In this document: in pieces, positions 26,421 through 35,112 of the stretch
How positions within the stretch are numbered: the first letter of the stretch is position 1
Layout: each line of letters starts with the position of its first letter
Source: Catenulispora pinisilvae
GTDB lineage: Bacteria; Actinomycetota; Actinomycetes; Streptomycetales; Catenulisporaceae
DNA: 64,000 bases
Assembly (NCBI RefSeq): GCF_015356865.1
Contig: NZ_JAAFZA010000006.1
Location: forward strand, 45,740 to 109,739
Direction of reading: 5' to 3'
Program-made: the position numbers and the translations under genes
The notes under the pieces: generated by a model
Databases searched by the model: none
Told to the model about the DNA's origin: nothing
Seen by the model: the letters and a program-made list of their open reading frames with translations, nothing else

Positions 26421-27394
26421 CGGAGTCGGGGGAAGGAGGGGACCGCGGCGACGAAAGCCAGCGCTGTCAGGACGAAAGGCCAGGTGAAGGCATGCCCGCC
26501 GAAGGTGCTGGTGAAGTTGCCCAGCCCCGTGGTCAGCACCGTCGCGACGGCGGCGCCGAGGACGGCGTAGGCGACGCTCCAACCGCTGACCTTGATGAAC
26601 ACGCCGCACAGGGCCATGGCGACCAGGACCGCGTTGTAGCCCATCAGCCCCTGGGCCACGCTGTCGGCCGGTGACCCGAGGGTCCAGGCGACCAGGATCC
26701 CGACGGCGCTGCCGAGACAGGCCATGGCGCCGGCCAGCCGGCTCGCGGCGAAGATGCCGAGCAGGAAGAGCAGGCCGACGTACCACTGCGGCATGAAGAA
26801 GATCTGCCCGACGTTGCCCAGGAACGCGTGCCAGGTATCGTGCCAGTTCAGAGCGGTCTTACCGGTCGCCACTCCGGGAAACGCCGCGAGGTTCTTCTCG
26901 CTGTGCCACACGCGCCGGAAGCCGGGCGCCGCGACGATCATGACGGTCGCGATGATGCAGAACGGCGCCGTGAAGGTCGGAATGTTCCAGGTCGACAGCA
27001 CCTGGTCCAAGGCGGCGGTCACGACGGTGACGGTGATCGCGCCGGCCGCGGCGAGCAGCCAGGTCGAGGCGTGGTCCGCGCCGAGGAAGACCGCGAACCC
27101 GACCGCGACCAGGCACCCGTTGAACCCTTCCAGCCCCGCGGTGACCCGGTCCCGGTCGACGCCCAGCGCGATCGCCGTGCCGGTGGCCAAAGCGGTGCCG
27201 AGCAGTCCGTAGAAGCCGTACCGCCAGCCGGAGACGAACAGCGCGACGGTGAAGAACACACCGCACAGCGCGCTGGGCATGAAGTCCACCTGAGCCTGGC
27301 CCCGAAGCACTTCGACGATGAAGTGGATCGGCGCGGACGAGGCGGCAGCGTCCGCACGATTCCGGCCGGCCTCGTCGGTCCGCTGAGTTGCCAC
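26411..27394 (-). CDS. urea transporter (UT family channel)
   Basis: 327 residues. An inner-membrane urea channel with two homologous halves; the motif IPTFTAPF near residue 140 corresponds to the LPxTxPF signature of UT proteins, and GLEGFNGCLVAVG and GLMGYNAVLVAMA are the paired repeats of the two halves. Start is GTG at 27394. It lies directly upstream of ureA on the same strand and delivers the substrate of the urease. Confidence 0.88.
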   Translation of the reverse strand: MATQRTDEAGRNRADAAASSAPIHFIVEVLRGQAQVDFMPSALCGVFFTVALFVSGWRYGFYGLLGTALATGTAIALGVDRDRVTAGLEGFNGCLVAVGFAVFLGADHASTWLLAAAGAITVTVVTAALDQVLSTWNIPTFTAPFCIIATVMIVAAPGFRRVWHSEKNLAAFPGVATGKTALNWHDTWHAFLGNVGQIFFMPQWYVGLLFLLGIFAASRLAGAMACLGSAVGILVAWTLGSPADSVAQGLMGYNAVLVAMALCGVFIKVSGWSVAYAVLGAAVATVLTTGLGNFTSTFGGHAFTWPFVLTALAFVAAVPSFPRLRRT

Positions 27395-27529
27395 AGATCA
27401 TGTCTAGCCTCGGCGCGGCCACCGCACCCGGCCGGCGATACAAACGGGTGAGCGGGTCGCTCTCCTGTTTCAGTGGTCGGACGATGGCCACGGCCGCTGA
27501 CGGCTGCTCCGCGCTTCTAAGCTCTGGCG

Positions 27530-28327
27530 CTAAGCGTCCCGCGTCGCGCGCCAAGCGCCCAGGCCGAGGAAGACCACGAGGTAGAGCGCCAGGTCGAAGT
27601 ATGCGAATCCGAGGGACGGGACGCGGGCCGCGTGTGGTCCGGTCGGGGCGTGCGTGGTGGCCAGGACGTCCACCGCGTTGGGGAGCACCAGGTGGTCCGG
27701 GAGGTAGCTGAAGCCTTCGAGTGCTCGGGCGGCCGGGTAGGTGAGGAAGACCAGGGCGAACATGGCGGCCATCGCCCCGGCGGTGTGGCGGATGATCGCG
27801 CCCAGTCCGAAGCCCACCATCGTCACCACGGCCAGGTAGAATCCGGCCATGCTCACCGCCCGCAGGACGTTGGGCTCCGCGAGTCCGACGTCCAGGTGCT
27901 TGCCCGACAGCACGGCCTGGCCGATGAAGAACGCGCCGAACACGAAGACCTGCGATACGGCGAGCGCGAACAGGCCCGCGGTCAGGACTTTGGCCGCGTA
28001 CAGGGCGCCGCGCCGCGGCGTCGCGGCGAGTGTGGTGCGGATCATGCCGGTGGCGTATTCGGTGCTGACGGCCAGGACGCCGAGGGCCCCGAGCGCCAGT
28101 TCTCCGAACTGGAAGCCGCTGAGCGAATCGCCGACCGGGTCGAAGGCGGCCTTGTCGGTGGCGTTCATCGTGTCCCAGTGGCCGGCGATGGAGCTGACGT
28201 CGAGCAGGCCGACGCCCACGCCGATGATGACTGCCACGGCGAGGGTGGCATAGGTGGAGCGAACGGTGCGCAGCTTGATCCACTCCGAGCGGAGCGTCGC
28301 TCGGTAGCCGGTGGGTGCGGTGGTCAT
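27530..28327 (-). CDS. ABC exporter permease (ABC-2 type)
   Basis: 265 residues from the ATG at 28327, overlapping the ATPase gene by four bases. Six membrane segments; starts TLRSEWIKLRTVRSTY, a typical beginning of these Streptomyces/Bacillus permeases, and has STEYATGMIRTTLAATPRR before helix 3. It pairs with the ATPase just upstream to export an unknown compound (antibiotic-resistance type). A divergent two-component system probably controls the pair. Confidence 0.88.
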   Translation of the reverse strand: MTTAPTGYRATLRSEWIKLRTVRSTYATLAVAVIIGVGVGLLDVSSIAGHWDTMNATDKAAFDPVGDSLSGFQFGELALGALGVLAVSTEYATGMIRTTLAATPRRGALYAAKVLTAGLFALAVSQVFVFGAFFIGQAVLSGKHLDVGLAEPNVLRAVSMAGFYLAVVTMVGFGLGAIIRHTAGAMAAMFALVFLTYPAARALEGFSYLPDHLVLPNAVDVLATTHAPTGPHAARVPSLGFAYFDLALYLVVFLGLGAWRATRDA

Positions 28328-29337
28328 CGGCGGGGTCCTTCGGGGGTCGTGGTGGATGCGGATGCGGAGGCCGGTGCGGTTGTCGTCGCCCGCGACGCGC
28401 GGTATTCGACGGCTGATTCGGTGAGGTTCATGTAGGCCTGCTCCAGCGAGGCCCGTCGGGTGGTCAGCTCGTGGACGTCGGCGCCGTGCGCGGCCGCGAG
28501 TTGGCTGATCGCCTCGGACGTCAGTCCGGTGACGGCCAGCGCGCCGTCCGGTTCGCCTCTGACGATGCCGCCCCGGCCGCGCAGGACGTCGGCGAGTAGC
28601 GCGGGGTGCGGTGTCCGGACCAGTACGTCGGCGGGGGCGTGGGAGGCGATGAGGTCGGGCATGGACATGTCGGCGATCAGGCGGCCCCGTCCGATGACGA
28701 TCAGGTGGTCGGCGGTCAGCTCCATCTCGCTCATCAGGTGGCTGGAGACCAGGACGGTGCGGCCGTGCGCGGCCAGCGACGTCATCAGGGTCCGGATCCA
28801 CAGGACGCCCTCGGGATCGAGCCCGTTGACCGGCTCGTCCAGGAGCACGATCCGCGGATCGCCGAGCAGCGCCGCGGCGATGCCCAGCCGCTGCTTCATC
28901 CCGAGGGAGAAACCGCCCACCCGCTTGCCTGCGACGCCGGACAGCCCGGTCTGCTCCAGAACCTCACCCACGCGCCGGGCCGGCAGCGAGTTGCTCGCGG
29001 CGAGCCAGCCCAGGTGGTCCCGGGCCCGCCGCCCGGGATGCAGGGCCGCCGGATCCAGCAGCGAACCCACCGTCCGCAGGGGGTCGGCCAGATCCCGGTA
29101 GGCCCGGCCGCCGACCAGCGCCTGGCCGCCCGTCGGGGTGTCCATGCCCAGGATCATCCGCAGCGTCGTGGACTTCCCGGCGCCGTTGGGCCCCAGGAAG
29201 CCGGTGACCCTGCCGCTCCTGACCTGGAAGGTGAGGGCGTCGACCGCGACGGTCGGACCGAAGCGTTTGGTCAGTCCGCGCGCCTCGATCGTCGTCTCGC
29301 CGGGCACCTCGATCGTTGTCTGTCTTGTCATTCTCAT
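28324..29337 (-). CDS. ABC exporter ATP-binding protein
   Basis: 337 residues; ATG at 29337 taken, 29331 possible. Walker A GPNGAGKST, signature FSLGMKQRLGIAAALL, Walker B RIVLLDEPVNGLDPEG and H-loop SSHLMSE. The C-terminal 100 residues are the accessory region of DrrA-like exporters. The last 20 residues are a low-complexity Ser/Thr/Ala tail. It forms an operon with the permease. Confidence 0.92.
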   Translation of the reverse strand: MRMTRQTTIEVPGETTIEARGLTKRFGPTVAVDALTFQVRSGRVTGFLGPNGAGKSTTLRMILGMDTPTGGQALVGGRAYRDLADPLRTVGSLLDPAALHPGRRARDHLGWLAASNSLPARRVGEVLEQTGLSGVAGKRVGGFSLGMKQRLGIAAALLGDPRIVLLDEPVNGLDPEGVLWIRTLMTSLAAHGRTVLVSSHLMSEMELTADHLIVIGRGRLIADMSMPDLIASHAPADVLVRTPHPALLADVLRGRGGIVRGEPDGALAVTGLTSEAISQLAAAHGADVHELTTRRASLEQAYMNLTESAVEYRASRATTTAPASASASTTTPEGPRR

Positions 29338-29427
29338 GGGCTCAACGGTGCCGGGAGCCCCACCCCGGCGCGTCCCTCTCGGGAGTGGGCCGGCGCTTCT
29401 CCCCGCGGGCACAGACCACGGCCGTTC

Positions 29428-29443
29428 TATGCCCTGGGGCATA
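29428..29443. promoter_or_regulatory. 16-bp palindrome between ABC exporter and two-component genes
   Basis: TATGCCC-TG-GGGCATA: perfect 7-bp arms, about 90 bp before the ATPase start and 50 bp before the kinase start. NarL/LuxR-type response regulators bind dyads of this size, so it is the best candidate site for the regulator encoded at 30708. Confidence 0.6.
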
Positions 29444-29480
29444 GGTCCAGCGGGTCATGACTGGACCGGGCAGCCCCGCC

Positions 29481-29486
29481 TACCCT
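29481..29486 (+). promoter_or_regulatory. -10 box of a leaderless promoter for the kinase gene
   Basis: TACCCT ends seven bases before the ATG at 29494; no ribosome site. Confidence 0.45.
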
Positions 29487-29493
29487 GGGAAAC

Positions 29494-30711
29494 ATGCAGT
29501 TCGCACCGCAAGCGGCCGTGATCAGGCGGGTACGCCCCGGCCACTGGCGTGCACTGGACCGCCTGGCCGCCGGCGCCTACGCGCTCCTGGTCGCGTCGTA
29601 TCTCGCCAAGCACGCCGACAGCCCGGCCGCGATACTCGGCGCGTTGGCTGGCGCCGCGTGCTTCGCCTATCCGATCGCTTGGCGCAGACGACAGCCGATG
29701 GCCGCGGCCGCCCTGCTCCTGGCCGCCTTCGCGGTGACCGCTCCGACGGATCCCTCCTCGGCCGTCCTGGCCCTGGTTCCGCTGGCCTACGTCCTATACA
29801 CCGTCGCCACCGACTGCCGGCCGCGGAACGCGGTGCTCATGCTCGCGATCACCCAGACCGCCGCGTGGTCGACGGCACTGCCGGACTTCCAGCACACCGG
29901 TGCGGCGGTGTTCTTCTCAGTGCTCTACTTCACTGCTTGGACCCTCGGCTACATCGTGGGAATGCACCGCCGCTACACCGGCGACCTGCTGCGAACCCAA
30001 GCCGAACTGGCCGACGCACAGCTGGAGGCGACCAGGCGCAGCGTCACCGAGCAGCGCATGCTCATAGCGCGCGAACTCCACGACGTCGTCGCGCACCACA
30101 TGACCGTGATCACCGTGCAAGCCGGCTTCGGCAGCCTGGTCCTGGAAGACGACCCGCAGAAGGCGCGCGCCGCGCTTGAGGCGGTGGAGACCGCCGGCCG
30201 GCAGACTCTCAGCGAGATGCGACGCCTCCTTGAGGTCCTGCACACAGAACCGGTCGGCGTGCCCGCGCAGATCGCGTCGCTGACCCCGGCTCCAGGGCTG
30301 GCGGACCTCGATCAGGTCATCAAGCAAGTCGCGCAGGCCGGGGTCCAGGTCGACCTCACCATCGCCGGGGCTCCGCGCGCCCTGCCCGCCGGAGTCGATC
30401 TGTCCGCCTACCGGATCGTCCAAGAAGCCTTGACGAACGTGGTCAAGCACGCCGGCACCGGCACGGCTCGGGCCCGGATCGACTATCGCGACGACGGCCT
30501 GGTCATCGAAGTCTGCGACTCCGGACCCGGCCACTGTGAGCCCCAGCCCCAGCACAAGCCCCAGCCCCAGCCCACCTCCAGCGGCCGCGGCCTGCTCGGC
30601 CTCCGTGAGCGCGTCCAGCTCTACGGCGGCGACTTTCAGGCCGGTCCCGCACCCGGGGGCGGGTTCACGGTCAGCGCGCGCCTGCCCCTGGACCCGGAGG
30701 CGGTCCGGTGA
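29494..30711 (+). CDS. sensor histidine kinase (HisKA_3, NarL-type)
   Basis: 405 residues. Five or so membrane helices in the first 150 residues, a short coiled coil, the dimerisation/phosphoacceptor motif ARELHDVVAHHMTVI with His 196, and a HATPase with NVVKHAG, CDSGPG and GRGLLGLRERV. The ATP lid carries an insertion of repeated Pro-Gln (about residues 349-362) from a CCCCAG repeat. There is no extracellular sensor domain, so it may sense envelope stress through the membrane region. Its stop overlaps the regulator start (GTGA). Confidence 0.93.
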   Translation: MQFAPQAAVIRRVRPGHWRALDRLAAGAYALLVASYLAKHADSPAAILGALAGAACFAYPIAWRRRQPMAAAALLLAAFAVTAPTDPSSAVLALVPLAYVLYTVATDCRPRNAVLMLAITQTAAWSTALPDFQHTGAAVFFSVLYFTAWTLGYIVGMHRRYTGDLLRTQAELADAQLEATRRSVTEQRMLIARELHDVVAHHMTVITVQAGFGSLVLEDDPQKARAALEAVETAGRQTLSEMRRLLEVLHTEPVGVPAQIASLTPAPGLADLDQVIKQVAQAGVQVDLTIAGAPRALPAGVDLSAYRIVQEALTNVVKHAGTGTARARIDYRDDGLVIEVCDSGPGHCEPQPQHKPQPQPTSSGRGLLGLRERVQLYGGDFQAGPAPGGGFTVSARLPLDPEAVR

Positions 30712-31394
30712 CGGTGCGCGTCCTGGTGGCCGACGATCAGGCCCTGCTGCGGGCCGGGCTGAGCGGAATCGTCGAGACCGCGCCGGACCTGACCGTCGTC
30801 GGCGAAGCCGGAACCGGCCGCGAGGCTGTGAACCTGGCCTCGGCCCTGGCGCCCGACGTGGTGCTCATGGACATCCGGATGCCGGAGCTGGACGGCATCG
30901 AGGCGACGCGGCTCATCACCGGGTCCACAGACGTCAAGGTCCTGATCCTGACCACCTTCGACCTCGATGAATACGTCTACGCGGCCCTGCGCAACGGCGC
31001 CAGCGGATTCGTCCTCAAAGACAGCCCGGCGCGTGACCTTCTCGACGCGATCCGCACGGTCGCGGCCGGCCAGGCGCTCCTTGCGCCGGCGGTCACCAAA
31101 CGCCTCATCCGACAGTTCACCGCACGTCCGCCGGCGCCGCCGCTCCCGGACGCCCAGCGGCTGCGAGCCGTCACCGAGCGCGAGCGCGAGATCCTCACCC
31201 TCATCGCCCTGGGCCTGTCCAACGGCGAGATCGTCGAACACCTCGGGATCGGGCCGGGCACCGTCAAGACGCATATCAGGAGCCTGCTGCACAAGCTCGG
31301 CGCGCGAGACCGCGTCCAGCTGGTCATCATCGCCTACCGGTCCGGTCTGGTCGGCGATGGCGGTGGCGTTCATCCCAGTGGTCACGAGATGTAG
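30708..31394 (+). CDS. LuxR/NarL-family response regulator
   Basis: 228 residues. Receiver domain 1-120 with phosphoacceptor Asp 55 (VVLMDIRMPELDG), Thr in LILTTF and Lys in FVLKDSP. C-terminal GerE helix-turn-helix LTEREREILTLIALGLSNGE then GTVKTHIRSLLHKLGARDR. It works with the kinase encoded just upstream. The likely target is the divergent ABC exporter through the palindrome at 29428. Confidence 0.94.
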   Translation: MTVRVLVADDQALLRAGLSGIVETAPDLTVVGEAGTGREAVNLASALAPDVVLMDIRMPELDGIEATRLITGSTDVKVLILTTFDLDEYVYAALRNGASGFVLKDSPARDLLDAIRTVAAGQALLAPAVTKRLIRQFTARPPAPPLPDAQRLRAVTEREREILTLIALGLSNGEIVEHLGIGPGTVKTHIRSLLHKLGARDRVQLVIIAYRSGLVGDGGGVHPSGHEM

Positions 31395-31504
31395 TCATAG
31401 CACAGCGGAGAGTGAAGCAGAAGACTGTTTTTGTCCCCTTTCCGGTGAGAGTGTGGGAGACGTTCCCGATCGGGATCCTCCCCTCACGGAAAGTGGGTAC
31501 ATCC

Positions 31505-33214
31505 ATGCCCGGCGACGCCTACTCGGCCACCCCGTTCGCCCTCGACGACGACAGCCTCCACCAACTGGACGCGATCCGCGAGGCGCTGCTCGACCCCTCG
31601 CCGCGGCGTATCGGCCGCCTCGACCAGTGGGGGCTCGCCGACACCTACGAGGTGTACTCCGAGGTCGCCGCGTACCAGGAGACCCAGATCGTGATGTCGG
31701 ACGGGACGCGGATCGACGCGGCGTTGAGCGTCCCGCGGAACCTGGCGCCGGGGCAGACCTGCCCCACGGTCGTGATGCCCGCCCCGTTGGTCGGGATCGG
31801 CCGCAAGGCCTACCTCGGCATGTTCCCGCGCTTGGCGCTCGGCGGGTACGTCGTGCTCGCCTACAGCCAGCGCGGCCTGGCCGAGTCCGACGGTGAGATA
31901 CAGGTGGCCGGGCCCACGGACTGGTCCGACGGCAGCGAGATCCTCAACTGGGTGAGCGAGCAGGAGGCCGTCGACCAGGACCGGATCGGCTGCTTCGGCG
32001 CCTCCTACGGAGCCGGGACCAGCCTGCTGCTGGCCGCGCACGACTCGCGCGTCAAGGTCGTGGCCGGTGCCAGCGCCTGGGGGGACCTGTTCGCCTCGTT
32101 GTACGAGAACGGCACAACGCACCTGGCAGCCTTCGACGCGCTGGTCACCCTGTTCGGCGAGGACCGCTGTTCCAAGGAGTTCCGGGAGGTCATCGAGAAG
32201 ATCCGCAACAACGTCATCGACGACGACGTCCGCGAGTTCGCCCGGGTCCGCTCGCCGAAGGAGTACCTGTCGGCGTACTACGAGTATCAGACGCCTGTCC
32301 TGATGGGCACCTACTGGCACGAGACCATCTTCTCGGTGCCGGCGGTCATCGACTTCTTCACTCAGCTTCAGACCCCGAAATCGCTGCTGATCCAGATCGG
32401 CGACCACGGCAACGGCGAAGGGCCCGGGCTGCTCGGCCTGATCGCCAAGCCGACCGAGATGTCCTACCGCTGGCTGGACCACTACCTGGGCGGCAGCGCC
32501 GGCGGCGGGGGCGAGACGCCGCGGCTCGGCGTGCGCTCGGAGTACATGCACAACCTGCTGTCCGAGGTGAATCACGACAGCTGGGAGGACTACGCCCTGG
32601 CCAAGCAGCGGTTCCACCTGGGGTCCGTCCAGTCGGGGCAGACCGACGCGACGATGGCGCAGGGCCCGGCGCAGCCGGGGTGGACCCGCTCGCTGCGGGC
32701 GACCGGTGCGGACACCGAAGTCGTCGTCGCCCCGAAGCTGGTGCAGACCGGCATGGCCGAGCGTATGGGGCTGCCGAAGGTCTACAAGACCCCGGACGAG
32801 GACCGCGCCCGAGCGGCGGTCTGGACGTCCGCGCCCCTTGAGCAGCCGATGCGGGTCCAGGGCGACCTGGAACTGCGGGTGACGGTCAAGCCCGCCGCCG
32901 GCCGCACCGAGGCCACCATCGTGGCCTACCTGCTGGACTGCAACCCGGCCAACGGCAACGCGTACATCATCACCAACGCGCCCTTCACCCTCACCGGCGG
33001 AAAGGCCGGCGAAGCCCGCACCGCGACCTTCCCCCTCCAGCCCGCGCACTACGTCCTGGCCAAGGGCCGCCAACTCCAGCTGATCATCGACACCTACGAC
33101 CCGTTCTTCGCCGACGCCAACGGCGGGACCGAAGCCAAGCCCACGGTCGTCCAGATCACGTCGCCGAAGGGCGCCGAGTCCTACATCGACATCCCCCTGC
33201 ACCCGCTGCCGTAG
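31505..33214 (+). CDS. CocE/NonD-family hydrolase (X-Pro dipeptidyl-peptidase S15 like)
   Basis: 569 residues from the ATG at 31505; an upstream ATG at 31412 would add a non-conserved stretch. Alpha/beta-hydrolase with nucleophile elbow FGASYGAGTSLLL, an Asp/His pair region in IGDHGNGEG, and a C-terminal jelly-roll (about 430-565) of the PepX_C type. A four-Gly/Ala stretch near residue 335 marks a loop. Enzymes of this group cleave esters, amides or X-Pro peptides. There is no signal peptide, so it is cytoplasmic. It ends at a strong terminator. Confidence 0.85.
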   Translation: MPGDAYSATPFALDDDSLHQLDAIREALLDPSPRRIGRLDQWGLADTYEVYSEVAAYQETQIVMSDGTRIDAALSVPRNLAPGQTCPTVVMPAPLVGIGRKAYLGMFPRLALGGYVVLAYSQRGLAESDGEIQVAGPTDWSDGSEILNWVSEQEAVDQDRIGCFGASYGAGTSLLLAAHDSRVKVVAGASAWGDLFASLYENGTTHLAAFDALVTLFGEDRCSKEFREVIEKIRNNVIDDDVREFARVRSPKEYLSAYYEYQTPVLMGTYWHETIFSVPAVIDFFTQLQTPKSLLIQIGDHGNGEGPGLLGLIAKPTEMSYRWLDHYLGGSAGGGGETPRLGVRSEYMHNLLSEVNHDSWEDYALAKQRFHLGSVQSGQTDATMAQGPAQPGWTRSLRATGADTEVVVAPKLVQTGMAERMGLPKVYKTPDEDRARAAVWTSAPLEQPMRVQGDLELRVTVKPAAGRTEATIVAYLLDCNPANGNAYIITNAPFTLTGGKAGEARTATFPLQPAHYVLAKGRQLQLIIDTYDPFFADANGGTEAKPTVVQITSPKGAESYIDIPLHPLP

Positions 33215-33224
33215 CGCTGATTCG

Positions 33225-33258
33225 CGAGGCCCAGCTCACTCACGTGAGCTGGGCCTCG
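33225..33258. terminator. hairpin terminator, probably bidirectional
   Basis: A perfect 15-bp stem (33225-33239 with 33244-33258) and the loop TCAC, 10 bp after the CocE-family stop. It faces the remnant of a GH26 gene on the other strand and could serve both. Confidence 0.85.
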
Positions 33259-33288
33259 CCTGAGCCCATGTGCCGGTGAATCCGAACG

Positions 33289-33909
33289 TCACGGATTGAA
33301 GTACGGGTCCTGTGCCATGCGCTGGTAGGACGCGAGCGACTCCGGCGAGGAGTTGATCTGCCAGTGTCGTTCCTTGTCGATGTCGAACTACACCAGGGCC
33401 TTGATCAGCGGGAAGTCGGCCTTCGGCGTGGGGATGACGTCGTCGATCCACTGCGCCTTGCCGCCGCCGACTTCGTCGGAGGCCATCTCGCCGATGATGA
33501 TCGGCTTGCCCTTGGCCGCGAGCCGCGGGTAGATGTCGGCGAAGACGTCGTGGAAGCTCTGCCAGGCGAAGCTCGGGTCGGAGGTGCCCCAGTTGTAGCC
33601 GTCGACGCCGGTCCAGTCGACGTAGGCGTCGCCCGGGTAGTAGTCCATCGCGGAGGGTGCGCCGTCGGAGTCCGTGACGTTCGGGCACCAGGCCCACACG
33701 ACGTTGGTCGCGCCGGCGGCGGTGAAGATGTCGTGGATATGGCGCCAGGCGGCGATGTACTTCGCCGGGTCGTGGCCGCCCCAGCCTTCGTCTTCTTTCA
33801 TCTCCGCGGCGAAGTCGGCGTCGGTGCGTTGCAGCACTGCCGTGATCCGCGACGCGCCGGCGAGTTCGTCCTCGGACAAGGGATCCAGATGCAGCACGCC
33901 CTGGTCCAT
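33289..33909 (-). pseudogene. GH26 beta-mannanase remnant with an in-frame amber codon
   Basis: The frame reads GHDPAKYIAAWRHIHDIF, NVVWAWCPN, YYPGDAYVDWTGVDGYNW and GKPIIIGEMAS (nucleophile Glu), all GH26. After KALV a TAG at 33388 stands where relatives have Trp, and the same frame then continues for 32 sensible codons (FDIDKERHW to DPYFNP) to a TGA at 33289. At the 5' side, about 50 residues before the GH26 part do not look like a mannanase, and neither a signal peptide nor the HEMNG acid/base motif is intact (AEMKED instead). So the gene is truncated or fused and also carries a nonsense mutation. Confidence 0.7.
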
Positions 33910-33962
33910 CCAGACGGCACGCGACAGCGCCTCGGCCCGACCGGCCAGCGCACTGATCCCGC

Positions 33963-33997
33963 CCTGATGCTCCCGGTCTCAGGCCGGGAGCATCAGG
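33963..33997 (-). terminator. hairpin terminator after the GH18 gene
   Basis: A perfect 14-bp stem (33963-33976 with 33984-33997) and a seven-base loop, eight bases past the stop of the gene ending at 34005. Confidence 0.85.
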
Positions 33998-34004
33998 CGC
34001 CCGG

Positions 34005-35066
34005 CTACTGCTGGATCGGGTCGGAAAGGGCCAGGTCCCACACGGCCAGGCCGTGGATGCCGGCGTTCGCGGCCATCGTCCGGCGCAGGGCCAGGGACTG
34101 CGCGTCCGACCACCACAGGACGGTGCCGTCCGAGAGCGTCGCGGTCCACTCCCCGGAGGCGTCGTCGAACTGCGCCGTGGCGCCGTCGGCGGCGACGAGG
34201 TCGCGCGCGCCCTGATCGCTGACCTGGGTCGCGCCGCCGCCGGGCGGCCAGGAATAGCCGTAGCCGGCGACGCCCAGGTCCACCTTGCCCGCCGGGACCT
34301 CGCTCACCAGCACGTCCAGGCCCTGCTGCTGCCAGGACAGCGCGCCGACCGGCCCGGGACCGGAGTCCTGGGTGTGCTGGTCGTAGGCCATCAGCACCAG
34401 GTGGTCGACGACCTGGCCGAGGGCGGGCAGGTCGTATCCGAGGTCTGAGTACTCCGCCGCGCTCTGGCCGTTCATCAGGTCCAGGCTGACGGTCTTGCCG
34501 GACGGCAGGGCCTGCTTCAGCGCGGTCACGAACGCCGTGAGGCCGTCGGTGTCCCGGGATCGCAGGGACTCGATGTCGACCGTGACGCCGTCCCAGCCCT
34601 GGGAGGCGACCGCATCGCTGAGGCTGGCGACCACATTTTTGATGTTGTCCTGGCTACTCAGCAGGTTGTAGGCGGCCGACTCGTCGAAGTCGCCGATGGC
34701 CTGGCTGAAGTTCCCGACGAGGAACTCGGCGGGCAGGCCGTCGGCGTGCGCGGTGGCCAGTTGGTTCAGGGCGCCGTCATCGGGTACTGAGACGCTCGTA
34801 CCGTCGGAGGTGATGTTGACGCCGTCGACGCCGACCGAGCCCAGGGCGCCGGCGCCGGCGTCGATGAGCGAGGTGGCGTCGCCCTCTTCCTGGTAGCCGA
34901 CCACCGGCAGTCCGGTGAACGCCGAGGCGGTGCCGGTCGGCAGGGTCAGGACCGCGGTGGCCAGCACGCCGACCGCTGAGGCGGCGAGCGTGCGGCGGGC
35001 GGTTCGGTGGGCAGTCAGGCCGCTGATTCGGCGGGTGATTCGGTGGGCGGTGCGGTGGTTTCTCAT
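34005..35066 (-). CDS. secreted GH18-family glycosidase (chitinase / spore-hydrolase like)
   Basis: 353 residues. Long signal peptide with an Arg/His-rich n-region made of RTAHR-like repeats, then AASAVGVLATAVLTLPTGTASA. The GH18 barrel shows GWDGVTVDIESL with the catalytic Glu, VSLDLMN, LVLMAYDQH and GYGYSW. The short form resembles YaaH/SleL-like enzymes that cut beta-1,4-N-acetylglucosamine polymers (chitin or peptidoglycan). It lies beside a second GH18 gene and a GntR-controlled sugar uptake operon. Confidence 0.8.
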   Translation of the reverse strand: MRNHRTAHRITRRISGLTAHRTARRTLAASAVGVLATAVLTLPTGTASAFTGLPVVGYQEEGDATSLIDAGAGALGSVGVDGVNITSDGTSVSVPDDGALNQLATAHADGLPAEFLVGNFSQAIGDFDESAAYNLLSSQDNIKNVVASLSDAVASQGWDGVTVDIESLRSRDTDGLTAFVTALKQALPSGKTVSLDLMNGQSAAEYSDLGYDLPALGQVVDHLVLMAYDQHTQDSGPGPVGALSWQQQGLDVLVSEVPAGKVDLGVAGYGYSWPPGGGATQVSDQGARDLVAADGATAQFDDASGEWTATLSDGTVLWWSDAQSLALRRTMAANAGIHGLAVWDLALSDPIQQ

Positions 35067-35112
35067 GGTCTCTCTTTCGCGCTGTGGGGGGGTGTTCGGT
35101 GTCGCGTGGGGG

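Noticed and set aside
33236..33697. A 153-codon minus frame over the GH26 remnant
   Set aside because: Arg/Leu-rich shadow of the GH26 frame; the true frame carries the family motifs up to the amber codon and beyond it.
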